DNA of 64,000 nt from Hydractinia symbiolongicarpus (lineage: Eukaryota; Cnidaria; Hydrozoa; Anthoathecata; Hydractiniidae), in assembly GCF_029227915.1 (NCBI RefSeq), contig NC_079886.1:9817501-9881500 (forward strand). Direction: 5' to 3'. The notes beneath the pieces are model-generated. The model had not been told where the DNA came from, searched no databases, and worked only from the letters and a program-made list of their open reading frames with translations. Every line of letters starts with the position of its first letter. Position 1 is the stretch's first letter. This document shows positions 53,001-62,634 of this stretch, piece by piece. The position numbers and the translations under genes are program-made.

Positions 53001-56000
53001 CCACTGCCTTCTAATACGTCAGCAAACTAAAAAATATCGAAGTAACCTTTTTAAAAGTATATTGCAAAAGACAGGCAGCAAAACACAGGATACCAGAACG
53101 TAAAAACAGTAGATGCTTTTAGCTAAGATTAACTGATTTACTGATTTACCTTTCTACTTAGTTCTGTTGAAAGATTTTTGTATGCATCTGAGTTTTTATC
53201 GTTAAGATCGTCTAAAAATATTTGTTCTAGTGTTCCAAGGATTGAAAACAATTTTTCATTCGAAGTTGTCGGAATCTGAGTGCTACTTACAGCGGACATC
53301 GTCTTCGAATATTTTTCGCCTATAAAAGACAAATACACAAATGTTAACCAAACACTGTAGATGTAGAAAGACGTGCTGCTGTTTTTTTGTTGGATTTCTC
53401 ACTTTAAAAAAAAACATTTGCCTAAAATTTTTACCTGTGGGTTCCAACGATTCCATAGATACTGTTCTCAAGATAACTTTCTTCATCTTAATTTTAGTAA
53501 AAGATTCATAGCCCATAGTTAATTGTGTCTGTGATGTAACAGCATTTTTCTCCAACAATTTCGTTTTGGCTGATATTGTTGGTGTTTGCATCAGAATATC
53601 CTTACTTTTAGTTGTCGTCAACATTTCATTTTCTATTGTTGGTTGTACCACTGAAGTATCCAATTTTATTGTTTGTGTAGATGAGAATTTTGTTGGCGTT
53701 GGTAACACAATATCCTTACTTTTAGTTGGCATCAACATTTCTTTTTGAGTAGATAGTTGTACGACTAAAGTAACCGATTTCGTTGTTTGTGTGAATGATG
53801 ATTTGGTGGGTGTTGGCATCAGAATATTCTTACTTTTAGTTGTCGTCAACATTTCTTTTCCCGTAGATGGTTGTACCACTGAAGTATCCGATTTTATTGT
53901 TTGTGTGAATGATGATTTGGTGGGTGTTGGCATCAGAATATTCTTACTTTTAGTTGTCGTCAACATTTCTTTTTCTGTAGACAGTTGTACCACTGAAGTA
54001 TCCGATTTTGTTGTTTGTGTAGATGAAAATTTTGTTGGTGTTGGTAACACAATATCCTTACTTTTAGTTGTTATTGACATTTCATTTTCTATTGTTGGTT
54101 GTACCACTGAAATATCCAATTTTATTGTTTGTGTGGATGATGATTTTGGTGGTGTTGGTATCACAATATCCTTACTTTTAGTTGTCATCAACATTTCTTT
54201 TTGAGTAGATAGTTGCACCACTGAAGTATCCGATTTCGTTGTTTGTGTGAATGATGATTTGGTGGGTGTTGGTATCACAATATTTTTATTTTTAGTTGGC
54301 ATTAACATTTCTTTTTGAGTAGATAGTTGTACGACTAAAGTATCCGATTTCGTTGTTTGTGTGAATGATGATTTGGTGGGTGTTGGTATCACAATATTTT
54401 TATTTTTAGTTGGCATTAACATTTCTTTTTGAGTAGATAGTTGTACGACTAAAGTATCCGATTTCGTTGTTTGTGTGAATGATGATTTGGTGGGTGTTGG
54501 TATCACAACATTTTTATTTTTAGTTGGCATTACCATTTCTTTTTGAGTAGATAGTTGTACGACTAAAGTATCCGATTTCGTTGTTTGTGTGAATGATGAC
54601 TTGGTGGGTGTTTGAATCAGAATATCCTTACTTTTAGTTGTCATAAACATTTCTTTTTCTGTAGATAGTTGCACCACTGAAGTGTCCGATTTTGTTGTTT
54701 GTACAGATGAGAATTTTGTTGGCGTTGGTAACACAATATCCTTACTTTTAGTTGTTATCGACATTTCTCTTTGTGTAGACAGTTGCACCACTGAAATATC
54801 CGATTTTGTTCTTTGTGTGGATGATGATTGTGTTGATGTTGGTATCACATTGTCTGTACTTTTAGTTGTCGTCAACATTTCTTTTCCTGTAGATAGTTGT
54901 ACCACTGAAGTATCCGATTTTTTTGTTTCTGTAGATGAGAATTTTGTTGATGTTGGTATCAGAATATTCTTACTCTTAATTGGCATCAAAATTTCTTTTT
55001 GTGTAGATAGTTGTACGACTAAAGTATCCGATTTTGTTCTTTGTGTGGATGATAATTTTGTTGGCGTTGGTAACACAATATCCTTACTTTTAGTTGTTAT
55101 CGACATTTCTCTTTGTGTAGACAGTTGCACCACTGAAATATCCGATTTTGTTCTTTGTGTGGATGATGATTGCGTTGATGTTTGTATCACAATGTCTGTA
55201 CTTTTCGTTGTCGTCAACATTTCTTTTCCTGTAGATGGTTGTACCACTGAAGTGTCCGATTTTGTTGTTCGTGTGGATGATGATTTTATTGGTGTTAGCA
55301 TCAGAATATTCTTACTCTTAGTTGGCATCAACATTTTTCTTTGAGTAGATAGTTGTACCACTGGATTATCCGATTTTGTTCTTTGTGTGGATGATGATTT
55401 TGTTGGCGTTGGTAACACAATATCCTTACTTTTAGTTGTCATCAACATTTCTTTTTCTGTAGATAGTTGTACCACTGAAGTATTCGATTTTGTTCTTTGT
55501 GTGGATGATAATTTTGTTGGCGTTGGTAACACAATATCCTTACTTTTAGTTGTTATCGACATTTCTCTTTGTGTAGACAGTTGCACCACTGAAATATCCG
55601 ATTTTGTTCTTTGTGTGGATGATGATTGCGTTGATGTTTGTATCACAATGTCTGTACTTTTCGTTGTCGTCAACATTTCTTTTCCTGTAGATGGTTGTAC
55701 CACTGAAGTGTCCGATTTTGTTGTTCGTGTGGATGATGATTTTATTGGTGTTAGCATCAGAATATTCTTACTCTTAGTTGGCATCAACATTTTTCTTTGA
55801 GTAGATAGTTGTACCACTGGATTATCCGATTTTGTTCTTTGTGTGGATGATGATTGTGTTGATGTTGGTAACACAATATCCTTACTTTTAGTTGTCATCA
55901 ACATTTCTTTTTCTGTAGATAGTTGTACCACTGAAGTATTCGATTTTGTTGTTTGTGTGGACGATAATTTTGTTGGTGATTCTGTTACAATGCCTGTGCT

Positions 56001-57251
56001 TATAGTAGTGATCAACAATCTTTTTTCCAATGATATTTTACTATTTTTCGATGTTGTTGTTTGAGCAGTTGATAACTTGATTGATTTTAATGTTAAGTTG
56101 TCGACAGTTGCGTTTGCGATCATTTCTGTAATTACTCGTGTCTGTGCGGTATTTTTTGTGGGTGATTGGCTTTTGAATACGTTGTTATCAGTTTTTATTG
56201 CGACCATGTTGATGTTTGATCTTGCTGTAATTGGTGCTGTATTGATTTCTACTATATTTACATCTTTTGTTTTTTCCAAACTTCTCTGTGATTTTCGTTT
56301 AGTCTGTTTTGACGAGGACTTCGTGGCATTCATTTTGTTTAAAAGGTTTGTAATTACTGCCTTCTCTGTTCTCGATGTATTTTCAAAAACTTTCCTGGTC
56401 AAGCTAGGCATAATTGTTTTTATTTTTATCTCCTTGTGGTTGCTGGAAAAGGAAAAAGTTTTTATCGCAGACGTTTTTCTTATTATCCGTTTAGACTGTC
56501 CCATACTTCCTTCATCAGATGGCGACGCCGAGTCCATTGGCGAAGGTGACAATTTTTCGGGATTGAAAATGAAATGTGAAGAACGTGTAGAAACAGTATT
56601 TGCTATCGAAATTACTCTTTTAAAGTTTCTTTTGGAATCTTCTATGAAAGACACTGCAGAATTTAATTGGTTATTACTAGAGTATAGATTCTTTGAAATA
56701 TTCTTTAGTGTTTTTTTCAAAGAACTTTTACTATTAGTTTCATTGTAATCTAATATTGTAGATGGAGATGGTCGCAGCAGTTGTTTGCTTGAGTGAAACC
56801 GATTTATAGATATACTGTTCACTGTTGTGTGGAAGACTTGCGTGTTTAAAATTGCTTGTCTTGAATGGAGATTGTTATAATTGACATGTGATGAAATGCT
56901 TGAATGTGGTATTATACTTTTGTTTGCGAAATCGTTTCTTACTTTTTGGGAATTTTCCATGTTATGAGAACGACGCAACGTAGTATTGAAAATAATACTT
57001 TTTGAAGCAACTAATGATATGATGTTTTGTTCAGAAGTTTTGTCATGACGCATTCCATGTTCAGGTAAAAGTTTCTTCATGGAGGACCGAACCTGTATTG
57101 GATCACGTGTTGTGATAGTTAATGTTGTTAATGTTTTCTCTGGCTGCTGCATGAAAGTAGGTGTATTTGACTGATATTGAGAGCATGTTTTATGTGAATA
57201 ACACAGCAACATAAACGCTAACATGACCTTCATTGAGGTAATGCTTATCAT
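40028..57251 (-). CDS. Giant mucin-like membrane protein: six stalk-SEA units, EGF, TSP1, TM
   Basis: The gene has 24 exons with consistent phases (11523 bases, about 3840 residues). Exons from the 5' end: 57251-53435, 53319-53150, 53026-52971, 52239-52118, 51410-49438, 49212-49157, 48957-48836, 48712-47331, 47256-47201, 47122-47007, 46787-45715, 45640-45585, 45446-45331, 45111-44084, 44009-43954, 43815-43700, 43501-43149, 42811-42756, 42664-42552, 42266-42188, 42106-42063, 41714-41535, 41049-40926, 40286-40028. The start MISITSMKVMLAFMLL gives a signal peptide. The order is then Ser/Thr-rich stalks alternating with six SEA modules (to about residue 3612), EGF-like (3613-3653), TSP1 (3654-3713), membrane span (about 3718-3741) and a tail of about 100 residues. 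Composition and SEA modules match membrane mucins. I know no family with this exact architecture. A role as an epithelial-surface mucin or receptor is inference. Confidence 0.85.
41163..41217. repeat. Diverged short inverted-repeat element (CAACCTCG type)
   Basis: CCAACCTCGT at the left and ACGAGATTGG at the right flank a T/A-rich centre with CCCTGG. It resembles 5028-5111 and 21709-21783. It lies in the intron between the TSP1 and membrane-span exons. Confidence 0.45.
41535..41714 (-). other. Mucin-like gene: thrombospondin type 1 repeat exon
   Basis: One 180-base, phase 1-1 exon encodes a complete TSP1 domain: SPWSGWTDCTKSCGGG, then NRTREC, then GGRC and C-x4-C near the end. W-x2-W-x2-C and CGGG are the family hallmarks. 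NRT is a potential N-glycosylation site. The symmetric phases make it an easily shuffled module, placed just outside the membrane. Confidence 0.9.
42063..42266 (-). other. Mucin-like gene: EGF-like domain, two exons
   Basis: Exons 42266-42188 and 42106-42063 join in phase 2 to give six cysteines: C-V-I-N-T-C, GVCEE, TTCKCKEGFNGKRC. The spacing CKCKEGFNGKRC fits the end of an EGF-like domain. The internal intron splits the lysine between cysteines 4 and 5. Confidence 0.8.
42552..43501 (-). other. Mucin-like gene unit 6: short stalk and SEA6
   Basis: Exons 43501-43149, 42811-42756 and 42664-42552. The stalk starts like those of units 4 and 5 (SFASSRMPSTNWHQTSTVTK) but is only about 75 residues. 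SEA6 begins KFSVHGQVNEDFNEELDD and continues through the 56-base exon. It carries SGSVFF at the place of the autoproteolysis loop. This membrane-proximal unit is the most diverged of the six. Confidence 0.8.
43700..45111 (-). other. Mucin-like gene unit 5: stalk and SEA5
   Basis: Exons 45111-44084 (stalk plus first part of SEA), 44009-43954 and 43815-43700. The stalk is rich in Ser, Thr, Pro, Leu and Met, without a short repeat. SEA begins IFLIQGRLNETFTPDLENPD and contains PGSVIFDAALYFDP. It is nearly identical to unit 4 but lacks a 45-base (15-residue) segment present in units 3 and 4. Confidence 0.85.
45331..46787 (-). other. Mucin-like gene unit 4: stalk and SEA4
   Basis: Exons 46787-45715, 45640-45585 and 45446-45331. 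The acceptor before GAACTTTCATTGG is inferred from phase and from the matching position in units 5 and 6; the region upstream has in-frame stops. The sequence is almost the same as unit 5 over exons and introns, with the extra YHFTSQYSARMVSIS segment. Confidence 0.85.
47007..48712 (-). other. Mucin-like gene unit 3: stalk and SEA3
   Basis: Exons 48712-47331, 47256-47201 and 47122-47007. The first roughly 160 residues of the stalk are unique. From TIQTVFTISSPVITSSTF onwards it is nearly identical to units 4 and 5. The intron after the stalk exon is like theirs, while the next intron is about 60 bases shorter because part of the shared sequence is missing. Confidence 0.85.
48836..51410 (-). other. 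Mucin-like gene unit 2: 14-residue repeat stalk and SEA2
   Basis: Exons 51410-49438, 49212-49157 and 48957-48836. The stalk (about 657 residues) is dominated by tandem 14-residue repeats of the type ENHSATPTMKYVTS, most with an N-H-S sequon and several Thr/Ser. SEA2 begins KFSVRGKLQQNFTSDLENPD and has AGSIVFDATLSFD. It resembles SEA1 more than SEA3-6. Confidence 0.85.
49880..51060 (-). repeat. 42-bp coding minisatellite (14-residue mucin repeat)
   Basis: About 28 copies of a 42-base unit lie in frame in the stalk 2 exon. Variation is mostly by substitution (SAT/STT/SST/LAT; KYVTS/KYLTS/KYMTS), with higher-order blocks such as the recurring ATMKYVTSKNHSTTPTMKYL arrangement. The opposite strand is also open through the repeat because of its composition; those frames are not genes. 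Confidence 0.9.
52118..57251 (-). other. Mucin-like gene unit 1: signal peptide, 38-residue repeat stalk, SEA1
   Basis: The first exon (57251-53435, 1272 codons) holds the signal peptide, about 400 residues of basic Ser/Thr/Asn-rich sequence with several RR/KR sites, then tandem 38-residue repeats. SEA1 is in exons 53319-53150, 53026-52971 and 52239-52118, with FSILGTLEQIFLDDLND at its start and AGSIVFDATLSFD in its second half. Unlike later units, the first SEA strand has its own exon instead of being fused to the stalk exon. Confidence 0.85.
53540..55990 (-). repeat. 114-bp coding repeat array with 456-bp higher-order unit
   Basis: About 21 in-frame copies of a 38-residue unit, with blocks such as TKSDTSVVQLSTQKEML, TTKSKDIVLPTPTK and SSSTQ. 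Part of the array is organised in blocks of four units: sequence near 55331 recurs 456 bases away near 55787. Repeats keep frame because 114 is divisible by three. Thr and Ser make up much of each unit, as in mucin O-glycosylation domains, but Lys is also high. Confidence 0.9.
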
Positions 57252-58178
57252 TTCGTTTCTTGTTGTTGTTCGGAGCGTTTTTTTTCCTTTCTACTTCTGT
57301 TCCTTATATTTGATGTAGCTATGTTGTGCTAATTTTTTTATCGTAAAGTGTATTTTCTTCTTATTATTATTTTTCTTCCTTTTTCTTCTTCTTCTTCTTC
57401 TTTTTCACAACACGTTATATGATCAATCCTTGTGCTGATATTTAATGTGCATTTTAATAAATATTAAAAAAAATCATTCTCATAAGAATAGGATGAATAG
57501 ATGTTAATCTTTAAAGCTTGCATTCAAATTGAGGATGAATGTTTCAAATATATTGAAAACTTTAAAAATTCATGATATGTATTTCTTTTTGACATGGACG
57601 TCAGTTCTGTGACAATTTGTTCCCAGGACTCTTAGTAGCATTTTTTATTAAGCTAAACGAAGTGAGCTGGGTCGGGATGTAGCACATTTGTGTTATTAAA
57701 GATGTTCTTGTCATCAAGGAAAAAAACAGCTGCTTGTCATAATGTCTGTAATGTTAATCTCCTGCTTTGAGTATTTTTGAAATTAAATTGAATTTTACCG
57801 TTCTTGTTTTTTTCACGGGGGAGAGCATTGTGCGCAACTTTCGAGGTAACCATTTACAAAATTTTAACAAAGTAATAAAGAGAGGGAAAATTAACGCCGG
57901 AGGGAAACCAAGATTTATAAACTCTAACAAGGTTTTTTGGCAACAACTAGCAGAGGATAAATTGCTAATTTAGTAGCAGAAATTGTAGTGTGTGATGAAA
58001 ATAAAAAAATATTAGGGAAAATAATTATATAGTTTTACCGCCTTTTTAAAATCAATCCGTTGCACCTTGGTTGCACCAATATCCGTCTCGGGCAAAAACA
58101 TGGCTTGCCCTTGTGGAGACACTAAATTTTACCCAATCCCCTCATCGGTTGAAAAAATGGCCGCCGTTATTAAAGGAC
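57252..58178. other. 5' flank of the mucin-like gene
   Basis: The stretch between the start codon at 57251 and the Ngaro-like element contains a plus-strand CTT run (about 57380-57407) and otherwise AT-rich DNA. Minus-strand promoter and 5' UTR must lie here or within the element. No firm TATA box or start site can be assigned. Confidence 0.4.
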
Positions 58179-58298
58179 ATTATTTTCTTATTCACTTTGT
58201 TCAACCGAAAATAAGAGCCTTATTGTCTACGTAATCTCTTCAAGACTTAGGACGCTATTCGAGAATAAAACTTAGTGAGTGGAGTCATTTTCGGTATT
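58179..58298 (-). repeat. Split direct repeat B2 (3' end of the element)
   Basis: This 120-base copy matches 58787-58906 at all but one position. It ends at the ATT that touches the left flank. Confidence 0.9.
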
Positions 58299-58667
58299 GG
58301 AGTCATCTTCGGTATTCGTACGTATTTACAATTCCTAATATACTCAATATTATATAATTACAACACAACTCAGGTTACAATAACAACAATTTCCTTACGG
58401 ACTTTCCGTCTATACTTCTTAATAGTACCACAATTATTCTTAGCTCGTGTAAGCATTTTAAGACTTGTTACCTTGCTGAGATTATACCTTTGAGTCTTAT
58501 ACCGATTCCAGGATAAAAACTTCCGGTTATCCCGAGCCAAAGGGGATTGACTTCGTCTATTTTTCCAGAAGAAACCGTATAGATAGGTATAAGATTCTAT
58601 GTCACTCAGCCAATCTTAATATTACTTTCTGAGTAATTTCCTCAACTTACAGGGGAGGGTGGGCGGG

Positions 58668-58789
58668 TCGTCTAACCCGTACGAATAGAATTGACTTGTG
58701 AGTAAAAAAGGGTGGGAAAGTTCTATTCAAGCATGCGCTATCAGGCGCATGCGTAACTTGCCTCGATTACTACGAAAATAAGTTACATT
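58668..58789 (-). repeat. Split direct repeat A2
   Basis: This is an exact copy of 63052-63173. It contains an 8-base stem, GCATGCGC and GCGCATGC, around the loop TATCAG. It shares ATT with B1. Confidence 0.9.
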
Positions 58790-58906
58790 ATTTTCTTATT
58801 CACTTTGTTCAACCGAAAATAAGAGCCTTATTGTCTACGTAATCTCTTCAAGACTTAGGACGCTATTCGAGAATAAAACTTAGTGAGTGGAGTCATTTTT
58901 GGTATT
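58787..58906 (-). repeat. Split direct repeat B1
   Basis: This abuts A2 at the shared ATT, forming the internal junction expected when a circular intermediate is templated. It starts 24 bases after the recombinase stop. Confidence 0.9.
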
Positions 58907-58930
58907 CTGTGCTTAAAAGTAGGGGTGATT

Positions 58931-59968
58931 TCAAAGTCCTAATGTCTGAGATACAGAGAGTAAAGCACTTATGTTATCCTCAACATACCCGTCTTTTGCC
59001 TGGTCTGACTTCCAACGTCCATGTCGTTTGAATAACCGATCATTAACTCCAGTGTTAGCCGCTGCAGATGCACCGCCTGAACGAAGGCTGTGTAATCCGA
59101 AATTTCTTGGATCTAACCCTATATCCTTAATCACATCTAAAAACATTTCTCTTGCTCTCGTGTACGAGATAGGTTTGTTTGTTTTTCTCAGGGACTGTTT
59201 ATTTCCTGCGGTTATTGCTCGAAATATAAATTTTTCCGAATTTTCAGCAATTTCTGCTTTTACTAAATACTGCTTAAGATTCTTAACGGGACACAAGTCG
59301 GAATTATTTTCTGCAATAAACACCGTTGAACCTTTCCTATAAACGTCGGTTTTGCTTTTGCTGATGAAAAGTGTCATGTACGTGTCAAAGAAAATGATGT
59401 CAGATCGACTTAAGTTCACAATTTCATTAAATCTTAAGAAGCCACTAAATCCTATCAAGCATATCACTAGTGTTCTTAAATTCTTCAAATCGGCATTTTC
59501 ACCTCCCAAATAATTAAAAATCGAATTAAGGTGGTCTACTGTTATAGGATCTTTCTTCTTCACTTGTTGCTTCTTTATTCTTTTTGCCGCCTCAAGCATG
59601 TTTTTAACGATAGGAGCTTCGCAAGGATCATGACATGAAATGATGTTGTGGTGAAACTTTATGGCATAGAAACAGCTTTCGATTATACTAATAGACGCAT
59701 CACCTTGAATTAAACTCAACAGAAATAATGCCACCTGGAATTCGTCGGCCGGGAAACATTTTAATGAGTATCGCTCGGCCCAATCTTTCCAAAGGTTAAA
59801 ATAACAAGTATACTTCTTTAGAGTAGTTGGTTCTCGACATTTGTCCAAAACACTTGGAATTTGATCAGCTAGTACTTTAAGCTCTTTATTCGCATTTCCA
59901 GGAGTTTGTTTTTCAACGTAAGATTTGACAAAGTCTAAATTCAGAGGATAAATATAATTATTATGCAT
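58931..59968 (-). CDS. Tyrosine recombinase of the Ngaro-like element
   Basis: The intact 345-codon ORF would catalyse strand exchange to insert the circular DNA copy. An amino-terminal helical DNA-binding part (about residues 1-150) is followed by the catalytic fold with all signature residues: Arg in GFLRFNE (about 180), H-x2-R in HSLRSGG (293-296), His in KRHGRW (316) and the nucleophile Tyr in DGYVED (about 328). Length and the HSLRSGGAS / GRWKS-x4-DGY pattern fit recombinases of DIRS/Ngaro elements and related cnidarian phage-integrase-like genes. It has its own ATG, about 400 bases after the RT ORF. Confidence 0.9.
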   Translation of the reverse strand: MHNNYIYPLNLDFVKSYVEKQTPGNANKELKVLADQIPSVLDKCREPTTLKKYTCYFNLWKDWAERYSLKCFPADEFQVALFLLSLIQGDASISIIESCFYAIKFHHNIISCHDPCEAPIVKNMLEAAKRIKKQQVKKKDPITVDHLNSIFNYLGGENADLKNLRTLVICLIGFSGFLRFNEIVNLSRSDIIFFDTYMTLFISKSKTDVYRKGSTVFIAENNSDLCPVKNLKQYLVKAEIAENSEKFIFRAITAGNKQSLRKTNKPISYTRAREMFLDVIKDIGLDPRNFGLHSLRSGGASAAANTGVNDRLFKRHGRWKSDQAKDGYVEDNISALLSVSQTLGL

Positions 59969-60362
59969 TTACACTCATCTTTTAGTACAACACCGGTTTT
60001 TTGCAATTCTGCTAACCTACTTTGTTAACCTAAGCAATCCTGCTAATTTTATTACGTTTTGCACAACCGGCAACATATAATCCTAATACAGTCGTTTCAA
60101 TGCCCAGTAGACATCTGCAATCCTGCTGATTCTACCTTCCTTAAAATAGTGGGTTAAGCAACCCAAAGTTTATATCCAGTAGCCATCTGCACTCCTGCTA
60201 ATGCTACCTTCCTCTTAAACTGGGGCTTGACTACCCGTCTGTTTACACTTTTCACGATTGTGTTTCCACAGCAGTAGGGATCTGCAATCCTGCTGACCTA
60301 CATATTTCGTAACAATTCATGATGTACAATTTTGTATCGGTCATAAAATTACTGTCTCGGTT

Positions 60363-62634
60363 TTACGAAAATGCTATTCTTAGCGCAATCATTGGGCTTT
60401 TAAAAGCAGCAGAGCCAATAAGCGCATCACGGTTATTTCCCAATCTAACATATTCGCTAGTGTTTTTAAAAACACGGTATTCTTTGACAAACGTCTTAAA
60501 TTTCGAATCTGAGTTGATTAATAACGGCCAGAATTTTGCAGATTTCCAGTATGGAACAACTAGCACACCTATGGCTTTCGACGCCTCCATGTGACTTAAA
60601 GTTCTGCTCACTAATGACGTAGGCGGGACTAAGTAATTATTTTCATTTCCCCACGCGACAGTGAACGCATCGACGATCGCTGTTCTGGGACACCAAAATC
60701 GTGAATTAAATATTGGCGTTTTCGCATTCTCGTGGTCTGCAAATCGGTCAATTGTCAGGGGGCCCCATAATCTGTTCAGTGTATTGAAACACTTTTCTGT
60801 AGTTTGCCAATCATCGTAGTCAAAATATTTACTTATTTTATCTGCCAAACGATTTTCTTTTCTAGGTATCCATGATATATTGATATCGATAGAATAATCA
60901 AAACCGATTTTGAAAATACGTTCAGCTATTTCTTGTAGCTGGGATTTTGCACTACCTGATTTTGTTATTATAGTAGCTGCGAAATTGTCCGATTTCCAAT
61001 TTATAATTTTTCCTTTTAATATGGTTTTGAATGTTTCTAATGTGAACAGAATTGCATATAATTCCCGCCATGTGGAACTAAAGTTTTTCTCATGAATTTT
61101 AAAATTCTTAAAACAGGTGTATGTTTTGCTGTCCGTTCTTACGTGCGCTCCTATAGCGTAATCACTAGCGTCCGAATAAACATCAATTTGTGGAATTCTG
61201 TAGGGAATGATTTCTCTTTTGTTAAACATTTCAAAATTATCACGCCAAAAGATAATTTCCTTAATAGCCTGATCCTTTTCTTTCAGATTAATTCGAGAAT
61301 CCCAAGACATTTCTGCATCAATGATTTTGTATAAGTTTCTAGTTTTTAATTGAATTAATTCTTTCACAACGAACTTTGTAGAAACAATTTTGCCACACAG
61401 CCTTGCTAAATTTCTCGCTGTTGAATACGGTAAGTTTTGAATGGCCTTATTAATACAATCTAAGATGGAGTTAACTCGTATTTGAGGGATAGTGAAAACA
61501 TTTCTATGCAAATCTGCTTTAACGCCTAACCAGATTACTTCTTTTTGTGGATTCCAGACACTTTTATCGTTGTTAACAATGAATCCGCTTTTAAATAAAG
61601 TCTCCTGAACAAATTCCGACTGTTTTAAACATGTTTCGTATGAGCTTGCGACTCCTAAACAATCATCAAGGTACACAGAAATACAAATCGCGCTTTTCCT
61701 CCAATATTTTACCAGACAACGCATTACTTTTTGTAAAAATAAATGGGGCAGAAGTTAAGCCAAAAGGTAGAACAGTGAATACGAAATGTTTTGTTATCCC
61801 TTCAAATTTCCAAGAAAATCCAAGATAAGTTTGATGTTCTTCAAATATATCAATATGGTGATAACCTTGCTTCAGATCAAACTGAAACATGAAGCTATCC
61901 CTCTTTAAGTATTCTTCCATGACTCTCCAGTCATCAAATTTTACTTTGTCTTTATATATATGCTTATTTACATGTCTTAAATCCAAGATAAGGCGTTTTT
62001 TACCATTACCTTGAGTAGAAACGGATAATGGGTTTACCACGTGAGGAGTGAATGCAGCCTCCCGAATCCCTCCACTCCCAAGCAGTTCTTTTATGGAAGC
62101 AGTAACGAATTCTTTTTCCATGAGAGCTGATCTATTATTTTCAAAATGCGCTTTTTCTGGGGTTGAGAAAATTGGAATTTTATAGCCATGTTTTAGGATA
62201 TCTATAATTGTTCTGTTCGCTTTTATGGATTCCCAAAAGGGAATTTTGTTTTTTAAATTGCCTTTTACACTTTCAAATTTATTATTGGATTTTGATTTAC
62301 ATGTTTTAGACGAAATTAAAGGAAATATTAACTTATCTTTAAATGTACTTTTATCTTTTAGCTTCGGGGCAGTATTTTCGCCAGTGTCCGTTTTTTCCGC
62401 AGCTGAAGCAAGTTCCTGTTGGCTTGAAGCTAGTCGCACTGGGGTGAACAACTCGTCTGAAGTCTGATTCAGCATTCCGAAACTGGATTTTATCTGGAGC
62501 TTTGGAGATCGTTGACGATACATCCGAAAACTTTGATTTCCTGGTGCGATTAAATGTGTTTTGCTTTTTTCTGATGGCACGATTTTCAGCAGCTTTAATT
62601 TTTCGCTCGTCTGCGGAGTCGCTAGCCAGGTCAT
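60363..62634 (-). pseudogene. Reverse transcriptase/RNase H ORF of the element, one frameshift
   Basis: Two overlapping frames together make a DIRS/Ngaro-type polymerase. The upstream frame (to 61666) has the fingers region with RLILDLRHVNKH, FQFDLKQGYHHI and VLPFGLTSAPFIFTK. The downstream frame (61724-60363) has the catalytic YLDD, an RNase H domain (YSDAS, WRELYAI, KSDNFAA), and a carboxy tail with DRFADHEN, FNSRFWCP and PYWKSAKFWP typical of these elements. The change of frame falls at a run of five T (61728-61732, plus strand) between the APFIFTK and YLDD motifs, where one extra base would explain it. The true start is uncertain: the frame overlaps the end of the gag-like ORF, and ATG at 62634 is only the first available. 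Confidence 0.85.

Noticed and set aside
53566-56748. Plus-strand frames of hydrophobic, Val/Asp-rich repeats
   Set aside because: Antisense shadow of the 114-base repeats of stalk 1.
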